Shown piece after piece: positions 1 to 8,965 of a DNA stretch of 64,000 bases (its first letter is position 1; each line of letters opens with the position of its first letter). The translations under genes and the position numbers were made by a program. The notes beneath the pieces were generated by a model. The model had not been told where the DNA came from. It made no database searches and worked only from the letters and a program-made list of their open reading frames with translations. Source of the stretch: Plumapathes pennacea (Eukaryota > Cnidaria > Anthozoa > Antipatharia > Myriopathidae); the NCBI GenBank assembly GCA_964036295.1, contig OZ038466.1, forward strand, positions 12,062,001 to 12,126,000, in the 5' to 3' direction.

Positions 1-459
1 GACCATCTTGAACCCCTACATTTACAGCCAATCAGCGCCAGTAAGATGAGATAGAAAGCATTAGTTTATATCTACAGTGTATTATTTTATTGTTGTTTTA
101 AGTCAGTAAAGAAGCAACTTTTCCCACATCATCTTGGAGCTTGTCACTATCAAACAATTGACCATATCCCTCTATTCACTAATCATTCCGCTTCTACGTA
201 ATTTGAAACAGGATACTTGGCCCCACCTGCTCAACCCCACATCGTCACACAATAAATTTTTCGTCGCTTCACAAACACATCAGATTCACATCATAATTTC
301 TAGTTTGCAACTGTCCTAACAACTATAATTTGTGACCAATTTTGTTAAAAATATAGAATTTTGAGTCTAAGACTTATCACATGAAATCTCGAGGACACTA
401 CTTGCGTAGACCGTTTTAATATCAAGAATGAATTTAAACTGAGTTTTGTTTGTTTACAA
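1..459. other. 3' flank of TRIM-NHL gene T1
   Basis: No gene is seen here. The segment is the downstream flank of the minus-strand gene T1. Its first bases, GACCATCTTGAACCCC, recur in the downstream flank of T3 and, altered, of T2 and of pseudogene T4. Positions 355-470 resemble the DNA just after the stop codons of T3 (9325-9430) and T4 (12770-12875), suggesting a conserved 3' UTR. The short open frames here look like chance. Confidence 0.6.
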
Positions 460-2424
460 TCACAAAGTGTAGACCTGATATTGAGCCTGAAACACCTGCA
501 CACGGTGGTTAATATAATCAGTAATGAAAACGCGTCCGTCATCAGGCGACACTGCAATGTAACTAGGATTGCTGAGCTGTCCTAGCTCCGACCCACGTGA
601 CCCAAATGATGTGACGAACTGTCCATCAAGCAGAAAAACCTGCACACGATGATTAATGCTATCACAGACAAACAGTAAGTCATCTGTGTTGACTGCAAGG
701 CCCCATGGGAAACAAAACTGTCCCGCCTCATCCCCCTGCTGACCAATGTCATGAAGATGAGAACCACGTGAATCAAACACTTTGATCACGTGACTATCAA
801 GACTAACAACATACTCCGCATCGCAGAAGATGGCGCTGAGTGGTGTAATTCCTGGGGAAAAATGAAAGAATAGCACTCCTTCAGGGGAGAACACGTTCAC
901 AGTTTTCTCTTTGTAATCACACACCACTATATTGTCTTCACTTGTGACAGAGACACCAAAAGGCTCCTTCAACACATCCTGACCGAACTTGCCGACCCAA
1001 CGACCAGTGGAGCTGAACACTTGTATTCTGGAGTTGTCTACATCAGAGACAACAATGTCGCCAGCCTTGTTGTATGCGAGTCCTCCAGGGCAACTGAACT
1101 GTCCATCCCCAGTTCCTTTTGTCCCAAACTCCCTCAGGTACTGACCATCAGCATTGAAGATCTGCACTCGGTGCATGACTCTATCTGACACTGCTACTTC
1201 CCCTGCTCTGTTCACTGCTACACCACAAGGCCACTGAAACTGTCCTTTGCCTGACCCACGTGACCCAAATGCCGCCACTCCTTTGTAACTACTGGGCCGA
1301 TTGGTCACGTTAACGTTCACGTGACTGTTGGCGGGGGACTGGTCTCTGACTCTCACAGTCACGAGATGCACTCCTTCAGTGTTGGGTGTAAAACAAACTG
1401 TGTAAATCCCGTCTTTTCTGTCTTCAATTTCTGTCTCCACTTCATCTCCAGCAGGAGACAGAATTTGTACAGACACGTGTTCAGATGCCGAGTAGCAGAT
1501 GTTGTCTTCAGTGTCTTTTGTCACAACAGTAAATTTTGCCCGGAAGTTTTTGTACACATTCTTTGTTTTCAGTCCTTGAGTCTGTGTTTTCTGTGGGTCG
1601 GCCAAACCCGTATAAACTCGACCCAACGGTGAGTGTTCAAAGCGGCGTGACACGTCTTCGTCAGGCTTGTGTTCTACATAAACAGTCTTGAGAGGATGAT
1701 AATTCGCCATCGCATCTAACACTTCATGCGCGCGGCTCATCGCAGACGACTCAGCTTTCAGAACTTCATTGCCGCTTTCTTGTTGTCTAACACTACGCAA
1801 ATACTCAGCGCTACTTTTCAACTGTTCTCGATACAATTCCGAATATTCTTTTTGATCTTTAAACATTTGCTCTGCATCTTCTTCAAACGCGTCCACTTCT
1901 GTCAATAGTTCTTGTTCATGCCACCTCAGCACTCCCATTAGTCTTTGGCAGTTTTGTTGAATAGCTTCTCGAGTTTGCTTGATTTGCTGGCGAATTTTTC
2001 TGCGAGTGTCGTTGTCTTTGTTCTCCTGATTTCTCAAAATTTCAGCTCGTTCTTGCAGTTGGGCTTCCGTTTCTTTTAAGCGTGACTTGGCCGCCGCGGC
2101 CGTTTCTTCAACATACTTCAAATCGTCTTGGTTTTTACGCTGTTGGACTCTTACGATATCTTTTAGGCGGTTCAGATAACACGCAGATGGGAATTCGTTG
2201 AAGCTGCTAGTCCCACGGGGCAGATCGATTCTTGTTCTGCAGTCAGGGCATGCAATCGGTTGCCGGTTCTCGAGTGATCTTTCCGCCAGTTTGTCAAGAC
2301 AGTGACAACAGAATGTGTGATGACACGGCAGGATTTTAGGATTGGTGTAGATACTGAGACATATGGAACATTCCAGCTCTTTTTCCAGACTTCTGACAAA
2401 GCTGGTAGAGAATTGTAGAGCCAT
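460..2424 (-). CDS. TRIM-NHL protein T1: RING, coiled coil, filamin, NHL; no B-boxes
   Basis: Single-exon gene of 654 aa, a probable cytoplasmic RING-type E3 ubiquitin ligase of the TRIM-NHL class. The C3HC4 RING is intact (C19, C22, C34, H36, C39, C42, C59, C62). A charged coiled coil spans roughly residues 95-235, a filamin-type Ig domain roughly 295-378, and six NHL beta-propeller repeats run from about 385 to the end, each with the D-x-x-N/H-R-V/I-Q-V-F signature. Both B-boxes are missing: the linker VRVQQRKNQDDLKYVEE joins the post-RING segment directly to the coiled coil, where T5 and T7 carry about 100 extra residues. The start is the first ATG before the RING; T1 begins MALQFS rather than the MASSSS of its paralogs. 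Substrates cannot be read from sequence. Confidence 0.9.
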   Translation of the reverse strand: MALQFSTSFVRSLEKELECSICLSIYTNPKILPCHHTFCCHCLDKLAERSLENRQPIACPDCRTRIDLPRGTSSFNEFPSACYLNRLKDIVRVQQRKNQDDLKYVEETAAAAKSRLKETEAQLQERAEILRNQENKDNDTRRKIRQQIKQTREAIQQNCQRLMGVLRWHEQELLTEVDAFEEDAEQMFKDQKEYSELYREQLKSSAEYLRSVRQQESGNEVLKAESSAMSRAHEVLDAMANYHPLKTVYVEHKPDEDVSRRFEHSPLGRVYTGLADPQKTQTQGLKTKNVYKNFRAKFTVVTKDTEDNICYSASEHVSVQILSPAGDEVETEIEDRKDGIYTVCFTPNTEGVHLVTVRVRDQSPANSHVNVNVTNRPSSYKGVAAFGSRGSGKGQFQWPCGVAVNRAGEVAVSDRVMHRVQIFNADGQYLREFGTKGTGDGQFSCPGGLAYNKAGDIVVSDVDNSRIQVFSSTGRWVGKFGQDVLKEPFGVSVTSEDNIVVCDYKEKTVNVFSPEGVLFFHFSPGITPLSAIFCDAEYVVSLDSHVIKVFDSRGSHLHDIGQQGDEAGQFCFPWGLAVNTDDLLFVCDSINHRVQVFLLDGQFVTSFGSRGSELGQLSNPSYIAVSPDDGRVFITDYINHRVQVFQAQYQVYTL

Positions 2425-4218
2425 TATTGCATAACATGGGTGCGGAGCTGGTCTTGTCGAGTCTTGTGACTGTAATCCGATATTCGGCTGTTAGTACGGC
2501 GGACACAAAATTGCGAAATACTCCCCCTGACCAGCTTGACCCTTGCAACCAGAGTCAAGTTGTACTAATAAGCACATGCTAAAATATGGCATTTTCCTTT
2601 CTTACCGTCGAAAGGGAGGGTTTCTACTTTTTTTGGTTTAAATACTAATATTGTCGCTGACGTGACTAAGTGTGTGTATTGTTTCGTCCCGACTTCTTTG
2701 AACTGTAGGGTGATTCGTGGTATGGATTTTCTACTGAAAGGTTTATTTATAACCGGACTCGGCAGAAACTGGCAGAAAAAGAAAACACGTGGAATTTATT
2801 GTGAGAGCAAGACTTCAATGACACTAGCCAGGGCACAAGCTAAGTTCCTTGGCCGAAAATGTGGCCGGACCTGCGGAAACCAAATTCCCAGTGTTCTGAA
2901 TCTCCTCTTGACTTGATCGTAAACATACAATCAAATCTTCTTGCATTTTCTTTTGCATCTATCGGAACACTCAGAAGCAGGGGTGGCTCATGCAGTTGGT
3001 TAGTGCGCGGTCTTCGGAGCGCGAGGTTCACGGTTCGATCCTTAGTAACTTCAACTTCTGTTTCGACTCCTCTCTGTTCTGTGTAGCTTGAGCTTTAAAT
3101 ACCCTTAAAAAACGGAGCACTGACAGAAAAACGGGGGGGGGGGGGGAGTAGAGGGCGCACCGTCGGCTTCCATTGATAACAGTTCTCAGAACTGACGAAA
3201 CTACCGACGTTAAAAATAAAATCACTTTACTTTAGATAGCCTCTAAGCCTTTAATTGATCCACATATCTAGATCCTAATCCTTCAAACTTACTCTGAACA
3301 AAATGTGTGTCGAGGTATGAGAATTGATAGTCTGACCAGTTTAAACCCGAAAGCGCACTATGTCAATCTACATCCAATGAGCGCCTCTGAAACTGTATTT
3401 ATTACTGCGCTCTAAAAATCAACAACTGTAAGACTAACGTATCATTTTTCTTCTATTACACGACTCACATTTTCGAATGCAAATAAAGACCAAAACGAGT
3501 GCAACCATTGCAGCGTATTGCACTCGTCAGGAACCAGATCAACTGGTTTATTAGCTTACGTGATCAATTTTCGCCAGCAAAATTTATGAATGCGTCATTT
3601 TTTGTTCCATCTTGTGCGCGGCGAGAACGTTTTCCTGCTTCGATTGTCGTATAATAAGCAATATATTACACGAAAAGTTGTTCAATACGGCTGCATTTTT
3701 ACTCGTCAGTTTTATTTTTTCTCGCCTGCTGAAGCAGGCTCGAAAAAATGAAATCGACTAGAAAAAAATACACCACCGTATCCAGTGTAAAAAGCTCTTT
3801 GTATTCTCAGTGAAAGAAGCAAGTGATAAGTAAAACATATCAAAACTACAGGAAGTGCTTATACACAACATACACAGCAAGTTTTCAGAGTCGCTCAGTA
3901 ATCTCCAGTAATTTCCCCACCATTCCTTTATCTATCTGTTTGTTGGCTACGCTACTTGGTAACTAAGTCTTTGATCTATTTTTTTGCCAGTCCCTTCCCC
4001 CGCAGTAATATATCGTCAGTAAGTTACTAATTCATCATCGAGTCACAAACATGTCAACTTAGAATCTTAATAAAAGAAAACCTAGTTTGCGTTAATTATA
4101 AAAACAACCAAAAATATAGAATCCTAGCTTTCTGAAATTTATCACATGAAGTCTTACGGACACCGCTCGGTAGACTTTTCTATCAAGAACTCAATAATCT
4201 GACTTTTACAGTGCAGAT
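2425..4218. other. Intergenic region between T1 and T2
   Basis: No gene recognised. Positions 2690-2860 (T1 upstream flank) are similar to 8276-8410, so this is a duplicated TRIM 5' flank. A tRNA-derived SINE head lies at 2981-3050, followed by a G tract near 3133-3147. Positions 3290-3400 match the 3' flanks of T3 and T4, including the words GAACAAAATGT and GAATTGATAGTCTGACC. The remainder is AT-rich with no feature I can support. Confidence 0.5.
2981..3050 (+). repeat. tRNA-derived SINE head
   Basis: The segment has an A-box-like start (TGGCTCATGCAGTTGG), an anticodon-stem-like GCGCGG...CGCG pairing and a B-box-like GGTTCGATCC at the spacing of a tRNA gene, that is, an internal RNA polymerase III promoter. 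The putative acceptor arms do not pair, so it is not a functional tRNA. A tRNA-derived SINE relic is the best reading. The tail is not clearly delimited; a G tract follows about 90 bases later. Confidence 0.55.
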
Positions 4219-5976
4219 TTAATAATAAGCCTGAAACACCTGCACACGATGATTATCACGATCAGTAACGAACACGCGACCATCAGACGACACTGCGATG
4301 AAGCAAGGACAGTCGAGCTGTCCTAATCCCGACCCACGTGACCCAAATGATACGACAAACTCTCCATCAAGCGTAAAAACTTGAACACGACCATTAATGC
4401 TATCACAGACAAACAGTAAGTCATCTGTGTTGACTGCAAGGCCCCATGGGAGCTGAAACTGTGCCGCTCCATCCCCCTGCTGACCAATGTCATAAAGCCA
4501 AGAACCACGTGAATCAAATACTTTGATCACGTGACTATCAAGACTAACAAAATACTTATCATGACAAAAGATGGCGCTCATCGGTATATTTCCCGGGGTG
4601 AACTGCAGGAATAGCATTCCTTCAGGGGAGAACACGTTCACGGTCTTCACTTCGACGTCACACACCATTATATTGTCATCACATGTGACAGAAACACCAC
4701 AGGGCTGCTTCAGCGCATCCTGCCCGAACGTGCTGATCCAATGACCAGTGGAGCTGAACACTTGGACTCTGGAGTACAGAGATGTTTGCAGCTCATCGGC
4801 GACAACAATGTGACCAGCCTTGTTGTACGCGAGTCCTGCAGGGCAGCTAAACTGTCCATCCGCAGTTCCTTTTGTTCCAAACTCCCTTAGGTACTGACCA
4901 TCAGCACTAAAGATCTGCACTCGGTGGTTGTCGTTTACCGTCACTGCTACATCCCATGCTCTGTTTACTGCTATACCGCAAAAATCGTTAAAGTCTCCTT
5001 TGCTTGACCCAAATGTAGCCACTGCTTTGTACCCACGTGGTCGTCTCTTGGTCACGTGAATATCCGATAAACTGTTGGCGAGGGGCAGGACTCTCGTAGT
5101 CACGTGGTGTGTTTTCTGTGAGTCGGCCAAACCACTATAAACTCGACCCAACAGTGACTTCTCTAAACGGCGTGACGCACCTTCGTCGGGCTTGTATTCT
5201 ACATGAACAGACTTGAGAGGCTGATAATTCGCTAAGGCATCGAACACTTCTTGAGTTCGACTTATTGCAGATGGCTCAGCTTTTAGAACATCACTCCTTC
5301 CTTGTAGTCTAACACTGCGCAGATGTTGAATGATGCTGTTCAACTGACCTTGATGCAGCTGTAAGTCATCTGCCTGGTGATCAAACATATTCTCCGCATC
5401 TTCCTCAAACGCGTCCACTTCTGTCAACAACTTTTGTTCGTGCCGCTTCAGCAATTCCATTAATCTTTGACTGTCTTGTTGAATGGCTTCTCGAGTTTGC
5501 TTGATCTGCTGCCGAATTCTACTACGAGTCTCGGTGTCTTTGTTTGCTTGTTTTGTCAAGATTTCCGCTCGTTCTTGTGCTTTGGCTTCCAATTGTTTTA
5601 AGCGTGACTTGGCTGCCTCGGTCCGCGCTTTTTCGAGTTGCTGCGATTCGTTATTCTGGCGCGGATTTATTGTGCCACCCAGCACTTGAGTTCCCTGACG
5701 TTGGACTGATACAGTGTCCGTGAGTCGGTTCACATAGCACTTCGTCGCAAACTCGTCGAAGCTGTTTCCTCGAGGCAGATCGATTATTATCCTGCATTCA
5801 GGACACACGATCTGTTGTCGGTTTTCGCGTGATTTCGCGGCCAACTCGTCAAGACAGTGACAACAGAACGTGTGAAGACAAGGTAGGGTTTTAGGATTGG
5901 TGTAGGTGCTGAGACAGATAGAACATTTCAGCTCTTTTTGCGGATTTCCAGCTATTAAACTAGAAGATGAACCCAT
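4219..5976 (-). CDS. TRIM-NHL protein T2: RING, coiled coil, NHL; no B-boxes, filamin mostly lost
   Basis: Single-exon gene of 585 aa from the MGSSSS start, which matches the MASSSS start of the paralogs; an in-frame ATG six codons upstream (5994) would add MLSSEI. The C3HC4 RING is intact (C18, C21, C33, H35, C38, C41, C58, C61). The region after the RING differs from the other B-box-less copies: it reads VLGGTINPRQNNESQQLEK before the coiled coil. The filamin domain is reduced to its last strand (roughly HVTTRVLPLANSLSDIHVTK, aligning with HHVTVRVRCQSPANSPLEVHVTK of T7). Six NHL repeats follow, the first with a shortened loop. Probable RING E3 ligase; binding partners unknown. Downstream DNA resembles that of T1. 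Confidence 0.88.
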   Translation of the reverse strand: MGSSSSLIAGNPQKELKCSICLSTYTNPKTLPCLHTFCCHCLDELAAKSRENRQQIVCPECRIIIDLPRGNSFDEFATKCYVNRLTDTVSVQRQGTQVLGGTINPRQNNESQQLEKARTEAAKSRLKQLEAKAQERAEILTKQANKDTETRSRIRQQIKQTREAIQQDSQRLMELLKRHEQKLLTEVDAFEEDAENMFDHQADDLQLHQGQLNSIIQHLRSVRLQGRSDVLKAEPSAISRTQEVFDALANYQPLKSVHVEYKPDEGASRRLEKSLLGRVYSGLADSQKTHHVTTRVLPLANSLSDIHVTKRRPRGYKAVATFGSSKGDFNDFCGIAVNRAWDVAVTVNDNHRVQIFSADGQYLREFGTKGTADGQFSCPAGLAYNKAGHIVVADELQTSLYSRVQVFSSTGHWISTFGQDALKQPCGVSVTCDDNIMVCDVEVKTVNVFSPEGMLFLQFTPGNIPMSAIFCHDKYFVSLDSHVIKVFDSRGSWLYDIGQQGDGAAQFQLPWGLAVNTDDLLFVCDSINGRVQVFTLDGEFVVSFGSRGSGLGQLDCPCFIAVSSDGRVFVTDRDNHRVQVFQAYY

Positions 5977-6749
5977 TATTTCTGAAGAGAGCAAATGAAA
6001 CGTGTAAATGGAGGATTTGTAATCAATCCTCTCTTGTTTCTATTTTTGATTCCCGGATGTAAGACTATCGCTACCTGGGATTCATTGGTGTTGCTCACTC
6101 ACTCATATGAAAGGGCCACTATTTCGATCCCAGAATGATATTTGAAAGGGTATAAAAAAGGAGTTGAAAGTTTGGTAGAGCCTCCCCTTATAAAAATTCT
6201 TCAAGCGCCCCTCCCGGGTCAATGACCTCGGGTTTCTAAGGCAGTATTTGTTTCATGATGGACGGCAGCCAACCAAATATTTACAAAACCTTCAAATCGG
6301 TTCTGTTTTCTTCTGCATGTGCGGCCAACCAAGGGATTATAAACTTTGATTAACTGCAAGGTGCGTAACAGGACCCGGAGCTCTTAATCACAATAAAAGC
6401 AGAATTGAGTTTTCTCTTTGACTGAAAGTGATTACTGAACTGCGCTGTTAGAATAGGTCTCTGCTCACTGACTGACAAGTAATTGAATGTTGCAGATTGC
6501 TTCTAACTTGATGAAGGGATATTCCAGCTCCCTCTCCTTTCTTGTAACAGTATATCGTCCATATTCAACTCGATCTATGTTATTGACAGATTTTGTATTA
6601 TTACCTTTGACCTAATGAATCCATTGAGAGTATCACGCATTCAAACATTCTTACTTGTTGCGCGCGTCACAGTTCTTTTAAGTTAAAAGTTTTAGGAATA
6701 TAAGGCAGGGAGAATTAGGAACTAAATGTCGGGACGAAACCCTAACCTA

Positions 6750-7024
6750 TGCCACACCCCTCTGTAACAGACCTGGTGAGTCTGGATGTTCACAGGTTTT
6801 CGGCAAAAACTTCTCCAGATCAGAAAATTATAAATACTATATATGTTTTATTGAGTTTCCACCGGGGATGTAAAAAGTATACCAGGACACCAGGGAGGAC
6901 AACAAGTGGGCAGGTAAAATAAAAAAGTTTACCAAGGCCCAGGTAGGCTAAAATTTCCCCAGAGAGGGGAAAAAATCTCACCAGGTCGGGTTTCACCAGG
7001 TCTGTTGCAGAAGGGTGTTATGCC
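6750..7024. mobile_element. Non-autonomous inverted-repeat element (MITE-like)
   Basis: The left end (CACCCCTCTGTAACAGACCT) is matched by the reverse complement of the right end (CACCCTTCTGCAACAGACCT), and CACCAGGTC-type words recur inside. There is no coding content. The target-site duplication is unclear, so the exact ends are approximate. Confidence 0.5.
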
Positions 7025-7119
7025 GTAAGTCGATTACCAACATGGAACAGTATACTCGAAGGGATTGTCTGGAGATAAAAGACGCTCCTGTCAAAGCTGC
7101 AAGGGAAATACGACCAAGC

Positions 7120-7600
7120 TGACAATCTAAACTGCCGCCCACGGTGCGTTTAGATCTAACCAAGGAGGACATCTCGACTAGCCACCGTCTTCCAAAGCCA
7201 ACTACAGGGAAACAGTATCAGACCCTCCAGAATGGGCTGGTGAGGGACAGAGAACTCCGATTATGGCCGATTATCATTGTCAAATTCGTGAGACAAGAGA
7301 CGCGTGATGTCAATTCCCGTGCCAGGAAACATATTTATGGCCTTATCACATGGGGCAACACCTAGTAACATAACTAATATATCACTCAATTATTGCTTTT
7401 CAGAAAAAAGCTCTTCGAATTATCACCTTTTCAAAGTTTCATGCGCATAGCAATCTTATATTTGTTCAACTTTATCTTTTGAAATGTACTGACCTCATCA
7501 CCTTTCAGACGCCATAAGTTTATCCTCGTGTAATTTTCTATCTTTATCATCTTCACCTGTGTAAATTATGTGCTTGAATAAAGTTGTTGCTGTTGTTAAA
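7120..7600 (+). mobile_element. Truncated non-LTR retrotransposon relic
   Basis: Two coding fragments of a LINE-type element lie on the plus strand. Positions 7144-7365 encode text such as DISTSHRLPKP and PIIIVKFVRQETRDVNSRARKH, resembling the ORF1 protein of metazoan non-LTR elements. Positions 7392-7499 encode IAFQKKALRIITFSKFHAHS...LLKCTDLI, the usual C-terminal end of a LINE reverse transcriptase. A 3' end with GTTGTTGCTGTTGTTAAA follows near 7583. Most of the reverse transcriptase and the endonuclease are missing, so this is an inactive internally deleted copy. The clade is uncertain. Confidence 0.6.
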
Positions 7601-8042
7601 TGCTAACTGTTTAAAGCTATGTATCCAAACAAACACCCGCCAGTCAGCCATTGGACTAAAATGTTTTCCGGATGCAAGAGATTTCAAATTGTAAAAACAA
7701 GTAACCCATGGAATATATTTATAGTAGTGCAATGGAGCCACGAAGAAACCTGAAAAACTCAAGTTACCATCTTGTAACAAAAATTCCCGGTCTACAGGCT
7801 ACTGTTATTCACGGTCAAAGGCACCAAAATTCATGTATTAAACTCCTCTTGGCCAACAAATGTCTGGATTTTGGTGGGCAAAGACCTAGCTTGCACAAAC
7901 AGCTTGTGTTAGTTCTAAGAGTCAGAACGGGTGTAGTATGAATGTCTTGTGATATGTAAGCGAAATTTGAATCGATCTTTATTTCGGCGGTGACGAACTG
8001 ATCCTTGCAAGAAACTATGACTCGGAGTCGACTTGTACACTG

Positions 8043-8196
8043 TTATTTTCAGGGAGTTATTTTAACTCCAAAAAGAGAGCTAAAAAAAGGTACAGAACGA
8101 CTCCTTTTTTGGAGTACTTTTTACTCCCACTTTTTAACTCCCTCATGAAAGTAAAATTATCTCCCTAAATGGGAGTTGATATCACCCCTGTAAAAC
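8043..8196. mobile_element. Short inverted-repeat element with GGAGTT motifs
   Basis: The left end (TTCAGGGAGTTATTTTAACTCC, imperfectly) pairs with the right end, and GGAGTT/AACTCC words recur through the 150 bp. It looks like a small MITE. The target site is not resolved and there is no coding potential. Confidence 0.4.
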
Positions 8197-8275
8197 TCCA
8201 AAACGCACCTGATAAAGCGATGGGAATTTGAATAAAACTTGTCGCTGTCAGATGTAAATCACTTTATATGTATAT

Positions 8276-8600
8276 ACTGCGATTTCTTGGAACTGTAGGG
8301 TGATTCGTGGTATATAGATCTGAAAGACTTCTTTTCATACGGACGGGACAGAAAGTGTCAGAAGTAAGCCTAATGTAATATATTGTGAGAGCAAGACTGC
8401 AAATGGCGCCAAGGTTCCGGACGATCAGTAGAAATGTTGACTTTCGCGGAGTTTGGGGTCTATTGCAAAGGAAACTATGCTGGCTGGCTGCCAGGGCAAG
8501 CAAAGCACTGTCCAATCTCCTTGTCTTGGCCAAGAAACGTCAGGGTTTTGGTGGCCAAAGCCCAGTTAAACAGCTAAATTTAGTTCTAAACTATTGAAAG
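8276..8600 (-). repeat. Orphan copy of a TRIM-gene 5' flank
   Basis: Positions 8276-8410 match the upstream flank of T1 (2690-2830): both carry GGAACTGTAGGGTGATTCG or a near copy, then ATTGTGAGAGCAAGACT. The following part (8440-8600) resembles 7790-7935 and 15180-15215. No TRIM coding sequence lies immediately next to it on the expected (lower-coordinate) side. It may be the remnant of a lost gene copy or the displaced upstream flank of T2. Confidence 0.45.
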
Positions 8601-8965
8601 GGTTCTCGTGTGAGCTAAATCATTCTATTTACAACGCACAGATGAAAGCAAAAGACATCTCTGAATCCGAGATTATTACTAAGACCCAGGGTAATCCGCG
8701 TGCTTTGAAAACTTGGCACCAGGACCTACCAGCACCTGGCCGAGGTAACTGAAAGTTCGGATGCCTCTATATCAGTATTATATTGTTAAAGCTCACATTA
8801 TATACATTGTATACCTGTATGCAATCTTGAATACTTTCCGGTAAAGACGAGATAGTAGCACTATGCCGGACACAAATGGCGCATCAATACGCCCTACGTT
8901 TGTATCTGCATATAGATTCCCTGAACTGAAATATATTGTTATGTTGAGGTCCCTTTAACAAACCA

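Noticed and set aside
2981-3050. Functional tRNA gene
   Set aside because: The acceptor stem does not pair, so only a tRNA-derived SINE head is supported.
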